Assembly (NCBI GenBank): GCA_011522905.1
Contig: WTIB01000140.1
Location: 1 to 9,383, forward strand
Source: Crocinitomicaceae bacterium
Lineage (GTDB): Bacteria > Bacteroidota > Bacteroidia > Flavobacteriales_D > Crocinitomicaceae
Length of the DNA: 9,383 bases
Direction: 5' to 3'
Within the stretch, counting starts at the first letter, position 1. Every line of letters starts with the position of its first letter. The notes under the pieces are model-generated. The model had not been told where the DNA came from. It ran no database searches and saw only the letters and a program-made list of their open reading frames with translations. Of this stretch, positions 1-6,514 are shown in pieces. The translations under genes were made by a program, and so were the position numbers.

Positions 1-242
1 CAATAAATGTCACCGAATCCATTACCGGTGAGGTTTAGTTAGGTAAAAAGAATTTTATATTTGAAACCTTGCGTTAATATCAATTAAAAGTTACGTCAAA
101 CTAGCGAATCGCTTTATTATAGTCTACGAGCAATCTTTATTTTGCTTTTTATGTAACGTTTTGTATTGAAATATTCCATTGAATTGACCCCTATTTTTTT
201 TGCAAATCCAAGCAAAATTTAAGATTTTTAGAGTCTAAACAA
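1..242. other. Leader region upstream of the S8 protease gene, no convincing gene
   Basis: No coding region with good support is visible. A 6-bp inverted repeat (TCACCG at 10-15, CGGTGA at 26-31) has a 10-base loop and no T-run after it, so it is a poor terminator. A weak Bacteroidota-like promoter can be proposed with TTG at 166-168 and a TA-plus-T-run ending in TTTG at 192-202, about 40 bases before the start codon. The spacing is at the long end of what is known for Flavobacterium, and the -7 element does not match TAnnTTTG exactly. None of the 11-bp-spaced TTAA repeats found further along is present here, which suggests the protease is regulated separately. Confidence 0.4.
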
Positions 243-3200
243 ATGTCAATGAAATCTATAGTAGTAACAGTTACCTTTCTCTTTATTTTCCTAAATGTTA
301 ACAGCCAAAAAATTTACAGGTGGTATCAAGATGGAAAAATCATTTTTGAACTTGCTGAAAATCAAGTAAAATACAAAACAATTGAGGGCTTTGTCCCTGA
401 AGCGCACATGCCTTTTTCAAATGCATTAATTGATCAATTCGGTATTGAATCATTAGAGCTGCTTCACCCTAACATTCAAGACGCTCGTCTTTCGAGGACA
501 TACGAAATACAGTTTAGCGAAATTGAAAAAGTTGAAGAGCTCATATCTCAGCTTAGGCAGACTCTAAATGTCACCTACGTCGAGAAAAAAGAGCTTCACG
601 AATCTTTTCTCACGCCAAATGATCCGTATTTCACTACCTCTTTTAACAATGGAATGTGGTGTCTTTATCAGGTGAATGCTCCTCAGGCCTGGGATATATC
701 TACAGGAGATGCGAATGTTGTTGTTGCAGTCACGGATAATGCCATTCAAATCAACCATCCCGATTTAGTCAACAAATTGGTTCCTGGTCGTGATGTAGTA
801 GACGATGACAACGACCCGTCTCCTTGTGGAGGTAATGACGGTTTTCATGGCTCGCACGTGTCAGGGACAGTTGGTGCTGAAACCAATAATAACCTAGGAG
901 TTGCATCCATTGGTTTCAATATTAGCGTGATGCCGATTAAAATTGGTAACTGCTCAACTGGTGCTTTAACTGCCGGTTACGATGGAATTATTTGGGCTGC
1001 AGACAATGGAGCTGATGCCGTGAATATGTCCTGGGGTGGCGGAGGTGTATCCACTTATGGACAGAATGTTTGTAATTATGCATGGAATCAAGGTTGTATT
1101 CTTATTGCCGCTGCTGGTAATGATAATACTAATCAGCAATTCTATCCCGCAGCTTATGACAATGTTGTCAGTGTTGCAGCAACAACCAGTGGAGATGCAA
1201 AATCAAGCTTTTCGCAATACGGAACATGGATAGATGTATCAGCCCCAGGTTCTCAAATTTTGAGTTTAAATGCAGGTACAGGCTATTCAATGTCGCAAGG
1301 AACGTCAATGGCCTCTCCAATGGTAGCAGGCTTGGTAGGACTTATGATTTCTCATGCTCCATCAGCGAGCCCATCAGATATTGTAAACTGCCTCCTTTCC
1401 TCAGCTGATGATATCGACGGAGCGAATCCAAATTATGTTGGACAACTAGGATCTGGAAGAATTAATGCAGAAGAGGCCTTAATTTGTCTTAACGGATTTA
1501 CTTATAGTCTTGATGCGGGAATTACCGGAATTAATGAACCTACTGGACAGCTCTGTACTGGAACAGTAACTCCAGAATTTGAACTTCGGAATTTTGGAAG
1601 TCAAACCTTAACTTCTGCGACATTGACCTATGATTATGATGGAGTGAATCCTCAAGTGATTAATTGGACAGGATCTCTCGCTCAAGGTGGAGTTGAAACC
1701 ATTACCTTACCTACAACTACATTATCAACTGGCCCTCATACGCTTAACGTAAGTTGCAGCTCACCGAATGGTTCTGCTGATCAAAACAATTCAAATAACA
1801 ATCAATCCAGTTCATTTACCATTATCCCTGATGGTCAAATAGTGACTGTCGAGATAACAACCGATTGCTGGGGAGCTGAAGTTCAATGGAATATTACGGA
1901 ACCAGGAGGTACCACAGCTTTACTATCGGGTGGGCCATACGCGGACATAACTGGTGGAGAAACCTACCAAACATCTGGTTGTTTGGCTTCAGGATGCTAT
2001 GAATTTACAATTACAGATGGATATGGAGATGGAATGTATGGAAGTCAATATGGCTCATGTACAGTCGATGGTTCATACAGCATTGAATCCAATGGCAATG
2101 TGTTGGCCTCAACCATCGCACCGAATGCTGATTATGGTTCCGAGGAAGTGAACCCATTCTGTATTACCTCTAGCCTATCCTATGATGTAGGCGTAAGTGA
2201 CATATTAAGTCCATCAGGGACTGTTTGTGGGACTTCCATTGATGCACAAGTTGAGATCTTTAATAATGGTTCCCAAAACATATCATCTGTAGATATTACG
2301 TATGACTTTGGCGGTGGACCTATGTCTATGACATATAATGGCAGTATCCCTTCTGGAAGTTCTGAAATGGTTACACTTCCGAACTACGTGGCTAACGCTG
2401 GAGCAGGTACTTTAAATGTAACGGTTTCGAATCCTGATGGAAATCCAGATGAGAATGGATTGAATGATAACATGTCGTCTGACTTTTTGGTATACGATGG
2501 TTACATAGGATTACCTTTTACCGAAGATTTCGAATCCAACAGTTTCACCACAAATAACTGGAATCTAACAAATAATGATAACGATATTACATGGGAGATT
2601 GTATCCGTAGTAGGAACAACACCTGGTGATAAAGCAGCCAAAATAGATTTTTATAATTATGAAAATGGTGATGAAAGAGATGCATTTCAGACGCCAGCAT
2701 TTGATTTTGGTTCGTATACGAATATCGAGATGTCTTTTGAACATGCTTTCAGAAGATATAACCAAGAATCTAGAGACTCCTTAGCGATATTAATATCTAC
2801 TGATTGTGGAAATTCTTTTGAGTATTTAGGAAGTTACGCAGAAGACGGAACAGGTTCGTTCGCAACTGCATATACTTCGACGGTAGAATTCGTTCCCACC
2901 GCTGCAGATTGGTGCATGGGTACAGTTGGTTCTGATTGTTTTACAATTGATTTAAATGCTTACTCTGGTATTACTGGTGTGATCATTAAATTCGAATCTG
3001 TCAACAATGGAATTAATGGAAATAACCTTTTCATTGACAACATAAATATCACCGGTGATGCAACGAATAATCCACCTACAGCATCGTTTAGCCCTCAAAA
3101 TGCTTCAATATGTATAGGTGATGCCATTCAATTTGACGATAATTCGCTAGGTGGTGTTACCAATTGGGATTGGAATTTTGGTGATGGTACCTCGAGCTCG

Positions 3201-4016
3201 GATGCGAATCCCACTCATCAGTATAGTAGCCCTGGATCTTACACTGTTGTTTTGACGGTTACCAATAGTAATGGAACAAATTCGACCTCAACTACCGTAA
3301 CGGTAAATGATCTTCCAAATGTTTCACTCACTACACCAAATAATTCGGTTTGTAGCTCGGCTTCTTCATTTAACTTGCAAGGCTCGCCTTCAGGAGGAAA
3401 TTATGCTGGACCAGGTATGAATGGTAATGTATTCAATCCCTCAACTGCTGGACCAGGAACTCACACCATAATCTACACATACAGTGATAACAATGGTTGT
3501 GCTGCTTCTGACCAGGTAACTATTAATGTCGATGCTGGCCCAAGTGTTTCTCTGGAGAGCCCCAATACTGTTGTATGTCTTACAGATAATTCATTCAACC
3601 TTTTAGGTTCACCTGTTGGTGGAACTTATTTTGGTTCTGGTATGAGCGGAAATGTATTTACACCTTCAGCCGCCGGTCTTGGAACTCATATCATCAGCTA
3701 CACTTACACCGACAACAATGGATGTACAGCCTCTGATGAATTGACTATTATTGTTGAAGATTGTACAGTTGGTATCGAAGAAAACCTACTCAACGATATT
3801 ATTCTTTATCCAAATCCGAATGATGGAATGTTCAGACTATCAAATTTAAGCTCTGGTATGGAGATGAAAATATTCAGTGTTGACGGTAAACTCATCTTTA
3901 ATGAAGTTTCGTCTGATGAACAAGAATGGATTCAACTTAAAGTAGAACCAGGTATGTATACCTTAAAACTCGAATATAACGGAGCTCAACGAAACATAAG
4001 ATTTGTTATTCGATAA
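243..4016 (+). CDS. Secreted subtilisin-like (S8) serine protease with PKD/Ig-like modules and T9SS sorting domain
   Basis: This is a 1257-residue multidomain extracellular protease. An N-terminal signal peptide (about residues 1-21, ending near NVNSQ) is followed by a short propeptide-like region to about residue 125. The S8 catalytic domain spans about 140-415, with Asp165 (VAVTDNAIQINHPDL), His202 (HGSHVSGTV), oxyanion Asn293 (AAAGNDN) and Ser355 (GTSMASPMVAGL). The Asp motif reads D-N-A rather than the common D-T/S-G. After it come two CARDB-like beta domains (about 421-528 and 646-753) with a Cys-rich DGYGDGM domain between them. Next are a jelly-roll/MAM-like module (about 757-938), a PKD domain (about 944-1023, WDWNFGDGT) and two 75-residue-period Ig-like repeats (1025-1096, 1100-1171). 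The last 75 residues (ILYPNP, FSVDGK, PGMYTLKL) are a type A T9SS sorting domain, so export across the outer membrane and anchoring or release at the surface are expected. Either ATG 243 or ATG 249 could start translation; the second gives a typical MK- signal peptide. The substrate is unknown, with general protein degradation or adhesion-linked proteolysis likely. It has its own terminator and is probably not in an operon with the next gene. Confidence 0.95.
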   Translation: MSMKSIVVTVTFLFIFLNVNSQKIYRWYQDGKIIFELAENQVKYKTIEGFVPEAHMPFSNALIDQFGIESLELLHPNIQDARLSRTYEIQFSEIEKVEELISQLRQTLNVTYVEKKELHESFLTPNDPYFTTSFNNGMWCLYQVNAPQAWDISTGDANVVVAVTDNAIQINHPDLVNKLVPGRDVVDDDNDPSPCGGNDGFHGSHVSGTVGAETNNNLGVASIGFNISVMPIKIGNCSTGALTAGYDGIIWAADNGADAVNMSWGGGGVSTYGQNVCNYAWNQGCILIAAAGNDNTNQQFYPAAYDNVVSVAATTSGDAKSSFSQYGTWIDVSAPGSQILSLNAGTGYSMSQGTSMASPMVAGLVGLMISHAPSASPSDIVNCLLSSADDIDGANPNYVGQLGSGRINAEEALICLNGFTYSLDAGITGINEPTGQLCTGTVTPEFELRNFGSQTLTSATLTYDYDGVNPQVINWTGSLAQGGVETITLPTTTLSTGPHTLNVSCSSPNGSADQNNSNNNQSSSFTIIPDGQIVTVEITTDCWGAEVQWNITEPGGTTALLSGGPYADITGGETYQTSGCLASGCYEFTITDGYGDGMYGSQYGSCTVDGSYSIESNGNVLASTIAPNADYGSEEVNPFCITSSLSYDVGVSDILSPSGTVCGTSIDAQVEIFNNGSQNISSVDITYDFGGGPMSMTYNGSIPSGSSEMVTLPNYVANAGAGTLNVTVSNPDGNPDENGLNDNMSSDFLVYDGYIGLPFTEDFESNSFTTNNWNLTNNDNDITWEIVSVVGTTPGDKAAKIDFYNYENGDERDAFQTPAFDFGSYTNIEMSFEHAFRRYNQESRDSLAILISTDCGNSFEYLGSYAEDGTGSFATAYTSTVEFVPTAADWCMGTVGSDCFTIDLNAYSGITGVIIKFESVNNGINGNNLFIDNINITGDATNNPPTASFSPQNASICIGDAIQFDDNSLGGVTNWDWNFGDGTSSSDANPTHQYSSPGSYTVVLTVTNSNGTNSTSTTVTVNDLPNVSLTTPNNSVCSSASSFNLQGSPSGGNYAGPGMNGNVFNPSTAGPGTHTIIYTYSDNNGCAASDQVTINVDAGPSVSLESPNTVVCLTDNSFNLLGSPVGGTYFGSGMSGNVFTPSAAGLGTHIISYTYTDNNGCTASDELTIIVEDCTVGIEENLLNDIILYPNPNDGMFRLSNLSSGMEMKIFSVDGKLIFNEVSSDEQEWIQLKVEPGMYTLKLEYNGAQRNIRFVIR
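3315..3755 (+). repeat. Tandem Ig-like module repeat inside the S8 protease
   Basis: Two copies of an Ig-like module lie head to tail with a 225-bp (75-residue) period, at about 3315-3530 and 3540-3755. Shared landmarks are P-x-VSL, a Cys, SFNL-x-GSP-x-GG-x-Y, GPGM/GSGM-x-GNVF-x-PS-x-AG, GTH-x-I-x-YTY and DNNGC-x-ASD. The match is clear at protein level. Such modules act as stalks or binding domains in secreted Bacteroidota proteins. Confidence 0.85.
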
Positions 4017-4024
4017 ATAATAAT

Positions 4025-4064
4025 GGAGAGAAATCTATAACACATAGGTTTTTCTCCTTTCTTT
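4025..4064 (+). terminator. Rho-independent terminator after the S8 protease
   Basis: A 13-bp stem (arms 4025-4037 and 4045-4057, two G-T wobbles) closes a 7-base loop TAACACA. It is followed by the T-rich run TTTCTTT at 4058-4064. It starts 9 bases after the TAA stop of the protease, which is the standard place for an intrinsic terminator. Confidence 0.85.
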
Positions 4065-4150
4065 AATCTTTGTACACAAAAATTCAGTAGTTGCATTAAT
4101 CATCTTTCGCATCTCGCGTTTAATGATATCATTTAGGTGGTGTTAATGTA

Positions 4151-4163
4151 CTTTGAGTCAAAG
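4151..4163. promoter_or_regulatory. 13-bp dyad, possible operator upstream of the response regulator
   Basis: CTTTGAGTCAAAG has perfect 6-bp arms (CTTTGA/TCAAAG) around a single central base. It lies about 110 bases before the regulator start codon and could bind a dimeric regulator. In AT-rich intergenic DNA a dyad of this length can occur by chance, so this is only a candidate. Confidence 0.2.
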
Positions 4164-4203
4164 CTGTTATGAAATTAGATATGTGAACATACTAAGCGCA
4201 TTT

Positions 4204-4230
4204 CTTAATATTTTCTTAATCTAAAATTAA
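4204..4230 (+). promoter_or_regulatory. PhoB/OmpR-like direct-repeat box upstream of the response regulator
   Basis: TTAA occurs at 4205, 4216 and 4227, exactly 11 bp apart. The first two units read CTTAATAT-TTT-CTTAATCT (4204-4222), within a perfect 9-bp direct repeat TTTCTTAAT at 4201-4209 and 4212-4220. The third unit (ATTAATTT, from 4226) is degenerate. Eleven-bp-spaced direct repeats are the established site type for PhoB/OmpR-family dimers. The position, 45-70 bases before the start codon, fits autoregulation. A downstream TACTTTG at 4254-4260 resembles a shortened -7 element, and no clear -33 element is visible, as at activator-dependent promoters. The same pattern appears in the lipoprotein leader at 5086-5115. 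Confidence 0.5.
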
Positions 4231-4274
4231 TTTATCCAAAACCTCATCCTATTTACTTTGAAATAAAAAGGATC

Positions 4275-4958
4275 GTGCAATCAGGAATTAAAAAATCAAT
4301 ACTTATTGTCGATGACGACAAAGATATTTTAACGTTTCTCAGTTATAATTTACGCAAAGAAGGTTACAGGATTTTTACGGCGACAGATGGTGAAGAAGCC
4401 TTTGCCCAGGTGAAAAAGATTCAACCATCACTCATTTTATTGGATGTAATGATGCCTGTCCTTGATGGTATAGAAGCCTGTAGGTTGATTCGTTCTATGC
4501 GTTTGAATGAACAGCCCATAATTGCGATGCTCACAGCACGTTCCGAGGAATATTCAGAGATAGCCGGTTTTGAGGCTGGAGCGGATGACTACATCAATAA
4601 ACCTATTCGTCCTAGATTATTGATTAAGAAAATTGAATCACTACTTCGAAGAAATTACAATCTGACCAATACTATTTCTCAATCCGAGGAACATGGAATA
4701 TCAATTAATAGAGAAAAATATTCAGCAAGTAAGGATGGCCATGAAATTTCGCTCCCAAAGAAAGAATTTGAATTAATGGAGCTGTTTGTCAGTAATACCG
4801 GAAAAGTTTTTGGACGTCAGCAAATTTTATCCTTATTGTGGGATGAAGATACCATTGTAGGTGAAAGAACAGTTGATGTTCACATTAGAAAGTTGCGTGA
4901 AAGATTTGGCAACGAAATCATAAGAACAATAAAAGGGGTCGGTTATTTAATGCCTTAG
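4275..4958 (+). CDS. OmpR/PhoB-family DNA-binding response regulator
   Basis: This 227-residue protein is a standard-length two-component regulator. The receiver domain (about 7-126) has the acidic pocket Asp13-Asp15 (ILIVDDDKD), phosphoacceptor Asp57 (LLDVMMP), Thr87 (LTARS) and Lys109 (INKPI). A winged-helix effector domain (about 138-227) shows KEFELMELF, VGERTVDVHIRKLRERFG and IRTIKGVGY. The receiver motif AGFEAGADDYINKPIRPRLL strongly resembles the PhoB-like regulators common in Flavobacteriia, from family knowledge. The best start is GTG at 4275, seven residues before the first receiver strand; an AGGA at 4269-4272 is too close to be a good Shine-Dalgarno site. No histidine kinase gene adjoins it: the protease is upstream and the lipoprotein downstream, so its kinase must be elsewhere. 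A three-unit 11-bp repeat in its leader suggests autoregulation. The signal is unproven; phosphate limitation is my leading guess. Confidence 0.93.
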   Translation: MQSGIKKSILIVDDDKDILTFLSYNLRKEGYRIFTATDGEEAFAQVKKIQPSLILLDVMMPVLDGIEACRLIRSMRLNEQPIIAMLTARSEEYSEIAGFEAGADDYINKPIRPRLLIKKIESLLRRNYNLTNTISQSEEHGISINREKYSASKDGHEISLPKKEFELMELFVSNTGKVFGRQQILSLLWDEDTIVGERTVDVHIRKLRERFGNEIIRTIKGVGYLMP

Positions 4959-4967
4959 CTTTCAAAA

Positions 4968-5041
4968 CATTTCAACATTTTAAAATGAAATGACCAGCGC
5001 TCAATACGCTCACAATTGAAATACTTTAAGCTTTAAAATTG
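4968..5041. other. AT-rich inverted repeats after the response regulator
   Basis: A perfect 12-bp palindrome CATTTTAAAATG (4976-4987) is flanked by CATTT (4968-4972) and AAATG (4988-4992), giving a bulged extended dyad. A second weak hairpin pairs CAATT (5013-5017) with AATTG (5037-5041) around TTTAA-GCT-TTAAA, followed by TTTAATT. Both stems lack G+C, so neither is a convincing terminator, but they are the only candidates for ending the regulator transcript. Confidence 0.25.
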
Positions 5042-5085
5042 TTTAATTCCTTAGAAGTATATTCCTTAATTAATTGTTTTACAGC

Positions 5086-5115
5086 TACTTAAATCCATGT
5101 TAAGTTAATGTTAAG
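5086..5115 (-). promoter_or_regulatory. PhoB/PhoP-like direct-repeat box upstream of the beta-helix lipoprotein
   Basis: TTAA occurs at 5089, 5100 and 5111 with exact 11-bp spacing. On the + strand ATGTTAAG is perfectly repeated at 5097-5104 and 5108-5115. Read on the - strand this is CTTAACAT-TAA-CTTAACAT, which contains TTAACA-N5-TTAACA, the known layout of the Bacillus PhoP box and the same 11-bp period as the E. coli Pho box. A weaker third unit (TTTAAGTA on the - strand) lies at 5086-5093. The box ends three bases before the -33 element of the promoter at 5119-5151, where an activator would contact RNA polymerase. Confidence 0.55.
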
Positions 5116-5118
5116 GAT

Positions 5119-5151
5119 TTTGACTCATATTTAACGTAAAGATTACATTAG
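5119..5151 (+). promoter_or_regulatory. Bacteroidota-type promoter for the lipoprotein gene
   Basis: TTTG at 5119-5122 is a match to the -33 element. After a 21-bp spacer, TACATTAG at 5144-5151 matches the -7 consensus TAnnTTTG at all but one defined base. The predicted start of transcription is near 5158, giving a leader of about 60 bases before ATG 5221. The direct-repeat box at 5086-5115 abuts it upstream. Confidence 0.5.
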
Positions 5152-5220
5152 ATTAATCCAGTATTATCAATATTGAAAGAAATTTGTATTGTGAATTTGA
5201 AAAATGAAAAAACAAAAATT

Positions 5221-6441
5221 ATGAAAAAAACAATTCTATTCTTCGCGGCAGCATCGATGATAGCCGTAACTAGTTGTAAGAAAAAAGGGTGTACTGATCC
5301 AATGGCGTCTAACTACAATACAGAGGCTGAAAAAGATGATGGTTCTTGTACCTACCCAGAGGATGAAAGTATTGTAAATGTAAATACCAATATTACTACC
5401 AATACAACTTGGACATCAGATAAAGTATACGTTCTAGGTGGAAGAATTGCTGTTGAGGCAGGAGCTGAATTAACCATTGAAGCGGGTACCATTATTAAGG
5501 GAGAAGCTGGAACAGGTCCAAATGCAACTGCTTTATTGATTGCTAGAGGTGCGAAACTTTACGCAAACGGAACTGCAGATGCCCCAATTATTTTCACATC
5601 TATTGCAGATGAGATTATGCCTGGTGGTAAAGTAAGCCCAAACCTTGACCCTAGTCTGAATGGTTTATGGGGAGGATTAATTGTTTTAGGAAATGCACCC
5701 ATATCAGCTGCGAATGATGCTATGCAGATAGAAGGAATTCCTGCTTCTGATATAAATGGTTTGTACGGTGGCTCTGACGCTACAGATAATTCCGGATCGA
5801 TTACTTATGTATCTATTCGTCACGGAGGAGCAAACATTGGTGAAGGAAACGAAATCAATGGAATTACTTTTGGAGGCGTTGGAAATGGTACTGTTGTAAA
5901 TAATGTTGAGGTAGTTGCTAATCAAGATGACGGTATCGAATTTTTTGGAGGTACTGTAAATGTAACCAATGCGGTTGTTTGGAATGCAGGTGACGATGCC
6001 ATTGATACAGATCAAGGTTGGTCTGGTACTTTAGATAACTTTATCGTAGTTAACCCTGGTGATGAGTGCTTCGAGCTTGATGGTCCTGAAGGCGCTACAT
6101 CCGGAATTCACACAATTACAAACGGCACAACTTATGCCGGAAATGCTCAAGGTTTGGTTGATTTAGATGATAACTCTGCATTGTACTTCTCAAACCAATA
6201 TTTCTTCGGGGTTCAAGATGGACAGACTTTTGACCAACTTCCTACGGCAGATGGATTCTTAGAAGCAAGTAATTTTGAAGTTACTTTACCCGCAGGTGGC
6301 GTATTGACTAATTTCTTTGTTGATGGTTCTGATGCTTTCACAACTGAAGTTGCAGAGGGCGCGAACACTACTGGAGCAGATGCTTCTGTATTGACAGGAT
6401 GGACTTGGGCAGGATTAAGTGGAAATCTTGCTGGATTTTAA
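5221..6441 (+). CDS. Beta-helix lipoprotein, probable partner of the TonB-dependent receptor
   Basis: The open frame extends up to a TTG at 5173, but ATG 5221 is the better start because it opens a clean lipoprotein signal peptide (MKKTILFFAA..., lipobox VTSC, lipidated Cys19). The protein is then 406 residues. The mature N-terminus has a Cys-containing motif, GCTDPxAxNYN...DDGSC (about 23-43), seen in many Bacteroidota surface proteins; Cys24 and Cys43 could form a disulfide. From about residue 50 to the end, Gly/Asn/Asp-rich short strands (AELTIEAGTIIKGEAG, VNNVEVVANQDDGIEFFGG, VNVTNAVVWNAGDDAIDTD) point to a right-handed parallel beta-helix. A run of acidic turns at 236-291 could bind metal. 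No catalytic motif that I recognise is visible, so a binding role is more likely than an enzyme. Basic residues (KKK) follow Cys19 instead of the acidic residues that mark surface export in some Flavobacteriia, so the side of the outer membrane it faces is open. It lies 73 bases before the receptor gene on the same strand, and its leader holds a PhoB-like box. Confidence 0.85.
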   Translation: MKKTILFFAAASMIAVTSCKKKGCTDPMASNYNTEAEKDDGSCTYPEDESIVNVNTNITTNTTWTSDKVYVLGGRIAVEAGAELTIEAGTIIKGEAGTGPNATALLIARGAKLYANGTADAPIIFTSIADEIMPGGKVSPNLDPSLNGLWGGLIVLGNAPISAANDAMQIEGIPASDINGLYGGSDATDNSGSITYVSIRHGGANIGEGNEINGITFGGVGNGTVVNNVEVVANQDDGIEFFGGTVNVTNAVVWNAGDDAIDTDQGWSGTLDNFIVVNPGDECFELDGPEGATSGIHTITNGTTYAGNAQGLVDLDDNSALYFSNQYFFGVQDGQTFDQLPTADGFLEASNFEVTLPAGGVLTNFFVDGSDAFTTEVAEGANTTGADASVLTGWTWAGLSGNLAGF

Positions 6442-6465
6442 TATAATTGAAATATGTATTCAATT

Positions 6466-6500
6466 GAACTCGCAGTTTTTGACTGCGGGTTCTTTTGTTG
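6466..6500 (+). terminator. Rho-independent terminator between lipoprotein and receptor genes
   Basis: An 11-bp stem (GAACTCGCAGT at 6466-6476, ACTGCGGGTTC at 6482-6492, one T-G wobble) closes the loop TTTTG and is followed by TTTTGTTG. It begins 25 bases after the lipoprotein stop and ends just before the receptor start at 6515. I see no good TAnnTTTG promoter between the two genes, so the receptor is probably reached by read-through. The hairpin would then lower receptor expression relative to the lipoprotein. Confidence 0.8.
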
Positions 6501-6514
6501 TAAAAAAATAACCT

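Noticed and set aside
3..38. Possible C-terminal tail of an upstream + strand gene (INVTESITGEV then TAG)
   Set aside because: Only eleven codons are visible and nothing can be recognised. A - strand start near position 23 is equally possible.
103..113. Short dyad AGCGA-A-TCGCT upstream of the protease
   Set aside because: Five-bp arms are expected by chance at this length, and there is no T-run or second copy.
4064..4072. TAATCTTTG as a -7 promoter element for the regulator
   Set aside because: The spacing between TA and TTTG is one base too long and there is no TTG at the right distance upstream. It also overlaps the tail of the protease terminator.
4154..5127. Nine-base word TTTGACTCA shared in inverted orientation by the regulator leader (4154-4162) and lipoprotein leader (5119-5127)
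   Set aside because: A shared 9-mer between two AT-rich regions of this size is close to chance expectation, and one copy is already explained as the -33 element.
5173..5220. TTG start giving a 422-residue lipoprotein
   Set aside because: The extra 16 residues would place a charged stretch before the signal peptide. ATG 5221 gives a standard lipoprotein signal.
5704..6015. 103-codon - strand ORF inside the lipoprotein gene
   Set aside because: It lies antisense within a clear coding region and its translation resembles no protein family. It is a shadow of the real frame.
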